DNA from: Roseovarius pacificus
GTDB taxonomy: Bacteria > Pseudomonadota > Alphaproteobacteria > Rhodobacterales > Rhodobacteraceae
DNA length: 64,000 nucleotides
Assembly (NCBI RefSeq): GCF_900142665.1
Contig: NZ_FRBR01000011.1
Span: 62,001 to 126,000, forward strand
Direction of reading: 5' to 3'
In this document: positions 43,420 to 51,619 of the stretch, in pieces
Layout of the letters: every line of letters starts with the position of its first letter
Position numbering within the stretch: position 1 is the stretch's first letter
Made by a program: the position numbers and the translations under genes
Notes under the pieces: model-generated
Told to the model about the DNA's origin: nothing
Seen by the model: only the letters and a program-made list of their open reading frames with translations
The model's database searches: none

Positions 43420-44460
43420 TTAAATTGCGTGTGCGCGACCTTCGACTATTTCGAGCGCCCGCTCTGCGAACCGCTCTGCAAGTAAACCAACATCAGCGGC
43501 ATTCTCCGCCGCTGCGCTGCCTGCCCTCGCCCTGTCGGCGATCCCCACAAAGATGACGGCGAAACGAAACAGGGCGAATACCTTATGAAACGGAAGAAGC
43601 GGTGCGCTATCGGGTATCCCTTCCATGTACCGTGCAACGAATTCATTCTCATCGGGTATACCAAGCGCCGCCCGGTCGAGACCGAGAATTCCCCCATATT
43701 CTTCAGGTTTGGTATGCCAGGGCATAACGCAGAACCCGACATCGGCAAGCGGATGGCCAAGCGTTGAAAGCTCCCAGTCGAGAATAGCCACCACTTGTGG
43801 CTTGGTCGGGTGGAACAACATGTTTCCCATTCGGAAATCGCCATGGGCCAGACGCACCATCCCGTCGTCCTCGGGCAGGTTTGCAGGCAGCCAGTCTGCC
43901 AATACATCGAGCGCCGGAATCGGCTCGCTGTTGGACTGTCGCCATTGCTTGCTCCAGCGGTTGATCTGACGTTCGAAATAGTTGCCGGGCTTACCATAAT
44001 CGTCCAGCCCAACCTTTTCGGGGCGGATGGAGTGCATTTTGGCCATCGCGTCAGCCAGCGCCATCCAGATGCCGCGCCGCTCCTCTGTTGGAAGCTCCTC
44101 CAACGCGCAATCTTCGAACACTCTGCCTTCGACCCGCTCCATCAGATAAAATGGTGTGCCCAGAAGTGCCGTATCCTGGTGAAGCAACACCGGTTTTGCC
44201 ACCGGAACACCCGTCGGGTAAAGGGCCGACATGACGCGATATTCACGCTCAATCGCATGAGCGCCCGGCAAAATGGGACCAACAGGTTTTTTACGCAACA
44301 CAAGCCGACGGTCGCCATGCGTCACGAAGTAAGTAGGGTTGGATTGCCCACCGGAGATTTTTTCGATTTCAAGATGCTCACGCGCGCCAAAGCGGTCGTT
44401 GAGAAAACCATGCAGCGCTTCAGGCGCAAAATCGGTGGCGGATTTGCTTATGGCAGTCAT
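43420..44460 (-). CDS. APH-family phosphotransferase of acyl-CoA catabolism (LvaA/ACAD10-11-like)
   Basis: The 346-residue kinase-fold protein has the Brenner motif HGDFRMGN and the metal-binding DWELSTLGHPLADVGF. Proteins of this subgroup are coded beside acyl-CoA dehydrogenases; LvaA of levulinate catabolism phosphorylates the 4-hydroxyl of 4-hydroxyvaleryl-CoA, and the mammalian ACAD10/11 kinase domains do likewise. The operon holds a matching acyl-CoA dehydrogenase, SDR and acyl-CoA synthetase, so a 4-hydroxyacyl-CoA kinase is the best guess. It is not an antibiotic-resistance gene by context. Confidence 0.82.
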   Translation of the reverse strand: MTAISKSATDFAPEALHGFLNDRFGAREHLEIEKISGGQSNPTYFVTHGDRRLVLRKKPVGPILPGAHAIEREYRVMSALYPTGVPVAKPVLLHQDTALLGTPFYLMERVEGRVFEDCALEELPTEERRGIWMALADAMAKMHSIRPEKVGLDDYGKPGNYFERQINRWSKQWRQSNSEPIPALDVLADWLPANLPEDDGMVRLAHGDFRMGNMLFHPTKPQVVAILDWELSTLGHPLADVGFCVMPWHTKPEEYGGILGLDRAALGIPDENEFVARYMEGIPDSAPLLPFHKVFALFRFAVIFVGIADRARAGSAAAENAADVGLLAERFAERALEIVEGRAHAI

Positions 44461-44466
44461 GTCGGA

Positions 44467-46068
44467 CTAGCTTCCCTGTTCGCTTGTCTGGTGTCGCAAT
44501 TCAAACTTCATGATCTTGCCGGTGGCTGTCTTTGGCAGTTCGGCAAAGACGATCTCACGCGGCACCTTGAAATGCGCCAGACGCGCTCTGCAAAAGAGCC
44601 GCAACTCCTCGGGTTCGACTGACCAGCCTGACCTGATCTCGATAAAGGCACAGGGGACTTCACCCCATTTCGGATGCGGCTTCGCAACAACTGCGGCCAG
44701 CATAACCGCCGGATGAAGGTGCAAAACGTTTTCAACTTCGAGACTCGAAATATTCTCGCCTCCAGAAATAATGATGTCCTTCGCACGATCCTTGATTTCG
44801 ATCTGCCCGTCGGGATGCATTACAGCCAAATCTCCGGTGTGAAACACCCCATCCCGAAACGCGTCTTCGGTTGCTTGAGAGTCTCCAAGATAGCCAGCCA
44901 TGAGAGTATTCCCCTGCAACACAATTTCACCAATCGTGTTTCCGTCCAAAGGCACCGCATTCATCGCTTCATCCACCACCCGGATACGGTTGGCCGCAAC
45001 ATGACGGCTCCCCTGACGGGCAAGCAAGTTCGCCCGCTCACTGGTTTCAAGCACTTCCTCGGATTCATCCAGGGTCCGCAGCGAAACCGGACCGTAGCAC
45101 TCGGTCAGCCCATACAGATGGATAAACCCGAAGCCCATCTCGTCCATCTGAGAGATAAGTGTGCTTGTTGGCGCTGCCCCACCGGTAGCGACCGTCACAC
45201 GTTTTGCCGGATCTCGCAAACCGCGTGCCTCGTGGTTGAGTAGCATATAGAGAACGACCGGTGCACAGGCCATATGCGTAACACCGGCGCTTTCGATAGT
45301 CTGGAATATTTCGGTCGGGTCGACCTGGTCGAGACAGACATGCACGCCACCCGCCGCCGTGACCGCCCAAGTGTGGCACCAGCCGTTGCAATGGAACATG
45401 GGCAGAATCCAAAGGTAAACGGTTCGTTCATTGAATCCGAGTGCCAGCATATTACCGAGCGCATTAAGGTAGGCTCCGCGATGATGAAGTACCGCCCCTT
45501 TCGGATGACTGGTTGTCCCTGATGTATAGTTGAGTGCGATCGGCTGCCATTCGTCTGTTATCCGGGCGGTCATATCGGCCGCCAGTGCAGGAGCAGCACC
45601 AAGGAGCGCAAGCCCAGTCGCCATGTTACGTCCGTCCGGAGCAAGACCGATGCATGGCAAACCGACCTCTTTTGCCGCAGCCTCGGCAACGGGTTTGCAC
45701 ATTGGATCGGCGATCACCAGACGGCTTTTGCAATGGCCGAGGATGTATTCAACAGTTTCCTCATCAAGCCTCGTATTGATCGAATTCAGCGTAGCGCCCA
45801 GCATCGGCACCGCGTAATGTGCTGCCAGCATTTCAGGCCGGTTGGAACACATCATCGAAACAACATCGCCCTGACCTACGCCCTGCGCCTCCAGCCAAGC
45901 CGCAAACTCCCTTACGATGCCGTTGAATTCTCCGTAGCTCCAGCTTTGATTGCGCCAGATCACTGCTGCCCGATCAGAGTAGCTGGACACAGCTCGCTCG
46001 AGAAAATCCAATGGTGTCAGAGGCCTGAAGTTCGCGTCCCGCGGCGCAAGATATGCTTCGTCCCGCAT
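44467..46068 (-). CDS. AMP-forming acyl-CoA synthetase (medium-chain type)
   Basis: The 533-residue protein carries YTSGTTSHPKGAV, YGLTECYGP, TGDLAVMHPDG and the catalytic lysine in TATGKIMKFELR. It resembles the medium-chain/methylmercaptopropionate-type synthetases common in marine alphaproteobacteria. It lies 14 bases after the acyl-CoA dehydrogenase gene and 6 before the phosphotransferase gene. With the NDP-forming enzyme at 48044 it is the second acid-activating enzyme in this operon. Confidence 0.9.
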   Translation of the reverse strand: MRDEAYLAPRDANFRPLTPLDFLERAVSSYSDRAAVIWRNQSWSYGEFNGIVREFAAWLEAQGVGQGDVVSMMCSNRPEMLAAHYAVPMLGATLNSINTRLDEETVEYILGHCKSRLVIADPMCKPVAEAAAKEVGLPCIGLAPDGRNMATGLALLGAAPALAADMTARITDEWQPIALNYTSGTTSHPKGAVLHHRGAYLNALGNMLALGFNERTVYLWILPMFHCNGWCHTWAVTAAGGVHVCLDQVDPTEIFQTIESAGVTHMACAPVVLYMLLNHEARGLRDPAKRVTVATGGAAPTSTLISQMDEMGFGFIHLYGLTECYGPVSLRTLDESEEVLETSERANLLARQGSRHVAANRIRVVDEAMNAVPLDGNTIGEIVLQGNTLMAGYLGDSQATEDAFRDGVFHTGDLAVMHPDGQIEIKDRAKDIIISGGENISSLEVENVLHLHPAVMLAAVVAKPHPKWGEVPCAFIEIRSGWSVEPEELRLFCRARLAHFKVPREIVFAELPKTATGKIMKFELRHQTSEQGS

Positions 46069-46082
46069 TGCCGGTGCCCCCC

Positions 46083-47294
46083 TCAGTTTTCAGTTACATC
46101 CCAAGACCAGAAACCGCGGCCCTGTGCCTCGACGTTACGGTGCAGAACCATCTTGTGAACCTCATCCGCACCGTCGACCAGCCGGGCCTGCCGGGCATAG
46201 CGATAAATCCATTCCAGCGGCGTGTCCTTGGAATACCCTCGCGCCCCGTTGATCTGGATCGCGGTATCGGCGGCTTTGTGCAGCACATTGGCCACATGTA
46301 CTTTTGCCATCGACACTTCTTTGCGGGCATAGCCGCCACGGTCCAATTCCCATGCTGCCTTCATTACCAGCATCCGGCCAATCTCGATCTGCATAGCCAG
46401 ATCCCCGAGCATCATTTGAATGCTTTCACGCTTTGAAAGCCGCTCGCCAAAAGCAAAGCGCTCATGCGCATAGGTGCTGGCTATCTCGACACACCGTTTG
46501 CTGAGGCCCAACCAGCGCATACAATGGGTCAAGCGCGCCGGCCCAAGGCGGATCTGGGTCATTTTCAGCCCATCGCCCTCGTTCATGAGCAGGTTCTCGG
46601 CAGGTATCTCCATGTCCTCATAGACGATCTCGCAATGGCCGCCATGTTCCTCCGGTCCCATAATCGGAATACGTCGGTCGATACGAAAACCAGGCTCGCT
46701 CTTGCCGTGCAAAAACGCCGTAAGGCCCTTGCGCGGATCGTCTGACGTGCGCGCCACGAGGATAAAATGATCCGAGTCCTCAGCTCCTGTGATAAACCAT
46801 TTTCGACCCCGGATAACATACTTGTCACCCTTTCTGGTGGCGGTGGTCAGCATCATGCCCCCGGGGTCCGAGCCGGAACCGGGATGCGGCTCGGTCATGA
46901 CGAAGGCCGAACGAACCTTGCCCTGCACGATCGGTTGCAACCAACGTTCCTTCTGGTCCTCGGTCGCAACTTTCTCCAGTACCATCATGTTACCGTCATC
47001 CGGCGCCGCCGCGTTAAAGACGACGGGCCCGAAAATCGAGCGGTTCATTTCCTCGTAGCAGACCGCCATACCCATCTTGTCAAGGCCCTGTCCGCCGGTC
47101 TCTTCCTTCAACTGCAAGCACCACAGACCTTCTGTACGCGCTTTCTCACGAAGGTACTCCAGAACATCGGTCCTGATGTTTTCGTGCGGGTCATAATTCG
47201 CGCGGTCTGCTTCAAGCGGTAAAATCTCGTCCTCCACGAACCGTGCAATACGGGCGCGGAAGTCCTCGATGCGGGGGGGAATAGTGAAATCCAT
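46083..47294 (-). CDS. acyl-CoA dehydrogenase
   Basis: The 403-residue flavoprotein shows FVMTEPHPGSGSDPGGM (flavin/substrate contact), KWFITGAEDSDHFI and the C-terminal INGARGYSKDTPLEWIYRYARQARLVDGADEVHK. It removes two hydrogens from an acyl-CoA or, if it pairs with the phosphotransferase encoded downstream as in LvaC/ACAD11, eliminates phosphate from a 4-phosphoacyl-CoA. It lies 9 bases after the SDR gene. Which of the two reactions holds cannot be told from sequence alone. Confidence 0.9.
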   Translation of the reverse strand: MDFTIPPRIEDFRARIARFVEDEILPLEADRANYDPHENIRTDVLEYLREKARTEGLWCLQLKEETGGQGLDKMGMAVCYEEMNRSIFGPVVFNAAAPDDGNMMVLEKVATEDQKERWLQPIVQGKVRSAFVMTEPHPGSGSDPGGMMLTTATRKGDKYVIRGRKWFITGAEDSDHFILVARTSDDPRKGLTAFLHGKSEPGFRIDRRIPIMGPEEHGGHCEIVYEDMEIPAENLLMNEGDGLKMTQIRLGPARLTHCMRWLGLSKRCVEIASTYAHERFAFGERLSKRESIQMMLGDLAMQIEIGRMLVMKAAWELDRGGYARKEVSMAKVHVANVLHKAADTAIQINGARGYSKDTPLEWIYRYARQARLVDGADEVHKMVLHRNVEAQGRGFWSWDVTEN

Positions 47295-47303
47295 ATCAGA
47301 TCC

Positions 47304-48047
47304 TTAGAGCGATGAAACGAGGTGACCACCATCCGCCACAATCTCTGTTCCGGTCATGAAACGACTGGCGTCAGAAGCTAGCAGGAGAAGCGGGCCGTCA
47401 AGATCTTCGGGCTGTCCAAGTCGTCGCTGCGGAACACGACGGATCAAGGCCTGCCCGGCGTCAGACGCAAAAAAGTCCCTGTTCAGGTCCGTTTCGATAT
47501 AGCCGGGGCATAACGTGTTCACACGAATGCCATGTCGTGCCCATTCCAAAGCGAGCGAACGGCTCAGCTGGACCACACCGGCCTTGGCCGTGGCATAGGC
47601 GGCAACGTGGCCCGCAACCCGAAGGCCGAGGATGGAGGCAATGTTGATAATGCTACCCGGTCGCTTTTCATCGACCAGACGCTGCGCCGCCGCCTGTGCC
47701 ACGGTGAAAACCCCGGTCAGATCGGTGTCGATCACCCGACGCCAGTCTTCGGGCGTTGTCGAAAGCGCGGGGCCCTCATGGGTAACACCGGCATTGTTGA
47801 CCACAATATCGTAGGCTGGCCCTTCGAAGGCCGCTTCGACGGACGCGGTGTCACCGACATCCAACAGAACATGGCTTGCCCGCCCTCCTGCTGCGGTGAT
47901 CCCGGCAACCGCTTCGGCCAACGCGTTTTCACGACGCGCGCCCAGAGTCACCATCGCGCCTTCCCGCGCAAGAACCTGTGCAAAATGCAATCCCAGACCA
48001 CCCGACGCCCCGGTCACGAGTACCCTTTTACCTTCGAGCTGCCTCAT
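47304..48047 (-). CDS. SDR-family oxidoreductase (3-hydroxyacyl-CoA dehydrogenase-like)
   Basis: A 247-residue short-chain dehydrogenase: TGASGGLG, NNAG, YATAK and the IVADGGH tail. GARRENA after the second strand suggests NADP(H) use or mixed use. Its start overlaps the stop of the NDP-forming CoA ligase gene by 4 bases. In this operon it could oxidise a 3-hydroxyacyl-CoA before thiolytic cleavage. Confidence 0.87.
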   Translation of the reverse strand: MRQLEGKRVLVTGASGGLGLHFAQVLAREGAMVTLGARRENALAEAVAGITAAGGRASHVLLDVGDTASVEAAFEGPAYDIVVNNAGVTHEGPALSTTPEDWRRVIDTDLTGVFTVAQAAAQRLVDEKRPGSIINIASILGLRVAGHVAAYATAKAGVVQLSRSLALEWARHGIRVNTLCPGYIETDLNRDFFASDAGQALIRRVPQRRLGQPEDLDGPLLLLASDASRFMTGTEIVADGGHLVSSL

Positions 48048-50104
48048 GTTCGTACCTCCAGCAATGCATCCGCCGCCGTTGCGCCATCGGTCGTAGTAAT
48101 CAGCGGATTGATATCAACCGCGAGCACTTCGCCCTCCGAAAGCAATTCAGCAACTCCCCGAGCCGCCTCGAAAACTGCCTGAGCGCAAAGCCCCTTGCCA
48201 CCGCGCACCCCGTCGAACAGGGGCCCGATCCGCAGCCGTGAGAGCGCCACCGTCACATCCTCCTGCGTGAATGGAGTCAATAGCAGGCGATTATCAGGCA
48301 TGGCCTCGACAGCGATCCCCCCATCACCAACGATGACAACTGGTCCGAACACCGGATCGAGATGCCCTCCCACTACAAGCTCGCGTCCCGGTGAAAGCAT
48401 CTCGGCCGCCAGAACGCCTTCGAAAGCGACATCCATTTCCCCGAGCTTCGTTTTGATTTCGGAAAAATGCCGCGCCACCTCCGCAGGGGTCTTCAGCCCC
48501 ACACGCACGAGGCCATGCTCGGACTTGTGTGGAATCTGGGGTGAATTCGCCTTCAGGACGATCCCACCGGGACATCCGGCAAGGAAATCCTGCGCCTCTT
48601 CCGACGTTGCGCATATCCGCCGTCCAGGCACGCGCACCCCTTTTTCCGCCACCCGAGCAAGCGATGCGAACTCGTCCAGAGTCGTCTGGCCAATGCCGAC
48701 ACCAGCCACGGGTGCAACAGATCCTCCCACCGCATCGCGCATCAGAGCCATATGATCAACAAACTGCGCCAATGCCCGTATCGCGCCATCCTCTGTTTCG
48801 AAAGTCGGGATTCCTTTGCGCGCAAAGGCCTCGCGCACCAGGCGCTGTGGTGCGGCCAACACCACGGGCTTGCCATAGGTCCGCATAAAATCCGCCGTAT
48901 CCTGCGCGAAACGTTCGAAATCATAACCCTTGCCGCTGACCGGAATGCCAATCATCAGGATATCCACATTCGGGTCCGCGCCCACCTCCGGAAGCACTTT
49001 GCCAAACAGACCGCTGTCGGTCAGCAACGCAGCGGTAATGTCGATCGGGTTCCGGCTTGCTGCGAAATCCGGCAGCACCCCACGAATGACATCCTCCGTC
49101 TGCGGTGCGAAACGAGCCAGATTAAGCCCGTAACGTTCGACCGCATCAGCCGAAAGTACGCAGGTTGCCCCGCTGTTGGACACTATTGCGATCCGCTTGC
49201 CCGAAGGCTGCCAGCCTTGAAGATAAAGTTCCGCTGCCTGAACCATCGCCTCTGTCCCCTCGGCACGCCAGATCCCGTGGCGTTCCAAAAAGGCGTCGAT
49301 CACGCGATCTTCGGTTGCAATGGCACCAGTATGCGAGGCGGCGGCACGCTGCCCATCGGGTGAGCGGCCTGATTTCAGCGCGATAATCGGCACTCCGCGC
49401 GCCCGTGCTCTCTCTGCGGCAAGCGCCAGATTAGCGGGATCCTGAAGCGTTTCCAGATAGAGAATACAGAGCTTCACCTTCGGATCGAGTACGACTTCGG
49501 CCGCCAGTTCGCTAACGCTCACATCGGCATCGTTCCCCGTGGCATGGCAATGGCCAACACCGATACCACGCTGGCGCAGCAGACCATAGGGCACAACACT
49601 CATTGCACCGCTCTGGCTGATACAGGCCACCGGCCCGGCCTCGGGGGGTTCCTCGATAAACATGGTCGAAAAACTCAGAATCGCGCCGGTGTGAAAATCG
49701 GCTAACCCCTGGCTGTTCGGCCCCACGATCCGCATTCCGCTGGTGGCGGCAATGGTGCGCATCTCCTCTTCGGCCCGGCGACCCTCTTCTCCGGCTTCGC
49801 CAAACCCGCTGGCCATGATGACACAACCCTTCACCCCATGTTCAGCACAACGGTGTAGCGTCTCCAGAACACGCTCCTTGGATACCGCAATAATCGCTGC
49901 CTGTGGAACTTCGGGAAGCGCGTCGAGATCCGGATAACACGGCAGATCCTGCACGCTCTCACGACCTGGATTGATAGGATAAATCCGGCCGGAATATCCC
50001 ATCTCTTTCATAAAGCGGATCGGACGGCCGCCAATTTTTTCAGGATTCTGGGAGGCCCCGAAAATCGCAACACTGGACGGGTTGAGAAGAAAGGAAAGGC
50101 TCAT
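48044..50104 (-). CDS. NDP-forming acyl-CoA synthetase (acetate-CoA ligase family)
   Basis: The ATG at 50104 (MSLSFLLNPSSVAIFGASQNPEKIGGRP) overlaps the DUF35 gene stop and gives 686 residues. The order is CoA-binding domain (1-130), succinyl-CoA-ligase-like domains (150-460) with the phospho-histidine in ASHTGAIATED, and a C-terminal ATP-grasp domain (about 480-686; KANSPQIPHKSEHGLVRVGL). Such fused enzymes activate acetate, aryl or branched acids to CoA esters reversibly. It sits in the middle of the catabolic operon. Confidence 0.9.
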   Translation of the reverse strand: MSLSFLLNPSSVAIFGASQNPEKIGGRPIRFMKEMGYSGRIYPINPGRESVQDLPCYPDLDALPEVPQAAIIAVSKERVLETLHRCAEHGVKGCVIMASGFGEAGEEGRRAEEEMRTIAATSGMRIVGPNSQGLADFHTGAILSFSTMFIEEPPEAGPVACISQSGAMSVVPYGLLRQRGIGVGHCHATGNDADVSVSELAAEVVLDPKVKLCILYLETLQDPANLALAAERARARGVPIIALKSGRSPDGQRAAASHTGAIATEDRVIDAFLERHGIWRAEGTEAMVQAAELYLQGWQPSGKRIAIVSNSGATCVLSADAVERYGLNLARFAPQTEDVIRGVLPDFAASRNPIDITAALLTDSGLFGKVLPEVGADPNVDILMIGIPVSGKGYDFERFAQDTADFMRTYGKPVVLAAPQRLVREAFARKGIPTFETEDGAIRALAQFVDHMALMRDAVGGSVAPVAGVGIGQTTLDEFASLARVAEKGVRVPGRRICATSEEAQDFLAGCPGGIVLKANSPQIPHKSEHGLVRVGLKTPAEVARHFSEIKTKLGEMDVAFEGVLAAEMLSPGRELVVGGHLDPVFGPVVIVGDGGIAVEAMPDNRLLLTPFTQEDVTVALSRLRIGPLFDGVRGGKGLCAQAVFEAARGVAELLSEGEVLAVDINPLITTTDGATAADALLEVRT

Positions 50105-50466
50105 ATTTTCACCATGGGTTCGAAATAGGGAAGATCGTGAACGGGCTGATCCCGCAGGCGCGCCGTATCTCCAGCGCACAAGTTGCTGTCGGCCAACGCC
50201 ATAACGCGTAGCCCCTCTGCAATGTCGACAAGGGCAATGGCATAGGGCAGACGCGCCTTCCACTCGGAGGTTGGCGCACGATGCATGGTCGTGCAGGCCA
50301 CGATTCTCCCGATCCCTCCGGCTTCGCGCCACTCCGGCTCCGGTCGCAGACAGGTGACACAGAAATCCCGTGCAAAAATCTGATTTTGCCCACAACCGGA
50401 GCAATGCTGATAGGCGATGCGCCCGGCTGCGTAAGCCGCTGCAATATAGTCACCGATTGCTTTCAT
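50101..50466 (-). CDS. DUF35 OB-fold/zinc-ribbon acyl-CoA-associated protein
   Basis: The ATG at 50466 (MKAIGDYIAAAYAAG) gives 121 residues. A zinc ribbon is formed by C22, C25, C36 and C39 and is followed by an OB fold (GIGRIVACTTMHRAPT, PYAIALVDIAEGLRVMA). DUF35 proteins bind acyl-CoA and complete the active site of thiolase-like partners such as the Ltp2 aldolase. The partner here is encoded 4 bases upstream. The zinc site is intact. Confidence 0.88.
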   Translation of the reverse strand: MKAIGDYIAAAYAAGRIAYQHCSGCGQNQIFARDFCVTCLRPEPEWREAGGIGRIVACTTMHRAPTSEWKARLPYAIALVDIAEGLRVMALADSNLCAGDTARLRDQPVHDLPYFEPMVKI

Positions 50467-50470
50467 TCCG

Positions 50471-51619
50471 TCACCCCCGATCCGTTTCGAGAACCAATCC
50501 GACATGGGCCGAAAGCACCCCGCCATCGGCATGAACATAGCCTGTGCGTGCCGGTGAGGGCACTTGCCGCGCCCCCGCGCGCCGCTGCATCTGCCGTGTC
50601 ACCTCGGCCATATGCGCCATCCCACCGGCAACGCCCGGATGACCATAGCTCAGCAATCCGCCATGTGTGTTGAGCGGCAGCGCGTTACCCTCGTGGGCAC
50701 CCTGCGCAATTTGACGCCCGGCCTGCCCACGAGGTGCAAAGCCGGTTTCCTCAAGCAAAACTGCAAGTGTAACTGTGAAACTGTCATAAATTCCGAGGAT
50801 CTCGACATCTCCGCGTTCCACCCCGGCCTCGGCAAAAGCCCGACCTGCGGCATCGGCCGCCCCATAGTTTTTCGAGTCTGTCGCTATTGAGATATGCTGA
50901 TGGTGATGCGCCTGCCCTGTACCGGAGATCCTCACTGCGCCGTGCTCAGAGGGCTGTACCGAGATCACAAAGGCCGCAGCGCCATCGGAAATTGGACAAC
51001 AATCAGCCAGCCGTAACGGTGTCGCAATCGGACGAGAGGCAAGCGCCTCGTCAAGGCTAAGCGGCACGGTAATATGAGCGCCTTCCGTGCGCGCTGCCTG
51101 GCGACGCATATAGACGGCAATCTCAGCCAGATCCTCTTCGGTCGCTTCAGTCTGGTGAAGGTATTGCCCCGCTAAGAGCGCGTAATAGCCAGGAATCATC
51201 GCACCGAACGGCACCTCTTGCCTGGCATGGCCCACCTGCGCCAACGTCTGGATCGCCTGATCGCGACCGCCCACATTGGTCAGTCGGTTCTCACCGGCCA
51301 CGACGAGAACGTTCTCGCATTGGCCAGATTGAACAAGCAGTTTGGCCAACATGATAAGTGCAGCACCCGTTGCCCCGCCGAGTTGAAGCGCATTGGCATA
51401 AGACGGGCGCAAACCGAAATGTTCCGAAAACAGTGTCGCTAACATCAGATGCGGCATCGCAGTGGAATAGCCTGTCACCAGCCCGTCGACCCGATGGCGT
51501 TCCAGATCCGCATCGTCCAACGCGTTACACGCCGCACGGCTCATAAGATCAAGCGTGTCTTCTCCCTCACATCGGCCAAAAGCCGTGAGGCCAACACCAG
51601 CGACAAATGCGTGTTTCAT
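50471..51619 (-). CDS. thiolase-like protein lacking the catalytic cysteine (aldolase-type, Ltp2-like)
   Basis: The 382-residue protein has the SCP-x thiolase fold, but where active thiolases have ENACASG it reads ALQLGGATG (79-85): no nucleophile. It has tyrosines in GIYDSFT (Y278) and SYGHPG (Y325); the latter position is lysine in the cysteine-containing paralogue at 32975. Steroid side-chain aldolases of the Ltp2-DUF35 type also lack the cysteine and use tyrosines. With the adjacent DUF35 gene, a retro-aldol cleavage of a 3-hydroxy-3-branched acyl-CoA is likely. Its ATG overlaps the TAXI permease stop. Confidence 0.85.
   Translation of the reverse strand: MKHAFVAGVGLTAFGRCEGEDTLDLMSRAACNALDDADLERHRVDGLVTGYSTAMPHLMLATLFSEHFGLRPSYANALQLGGATGAALIMLAKLLVQSGQCENVLVVAGENRLTNVGGRDQAIQTLAQVGHARQEVPFGAMIPGYYALLAGQYLHQTEATEEDLAEIAVYMRRQAARTEGAHITVPLSLDEALASRPIATPLRLADCCPISDGAAAFVISVQPSEHGAVRISGTGQAHHHQHISIATDSKNYGAADAAGRAFAEAGVERGDVEILGIYDSFTVTLAVLLEETGFAPRGQAGRQIAQGAHEGNALPLNTHGGLLSYGHPGVAGGMAHMAEVTRQMQRRAGARQVPSPARTGYVHADGGVLSAHVGLVLETDRG

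Noticed and set aside
43420..44460. Aminoglycoside resistance (APH) function
   Set aside because: The kinase fold is shared, but the gene sits among acyl-CoA catabolic genes and matches the subgroup paired with acyl-CoA dehydrogenases.
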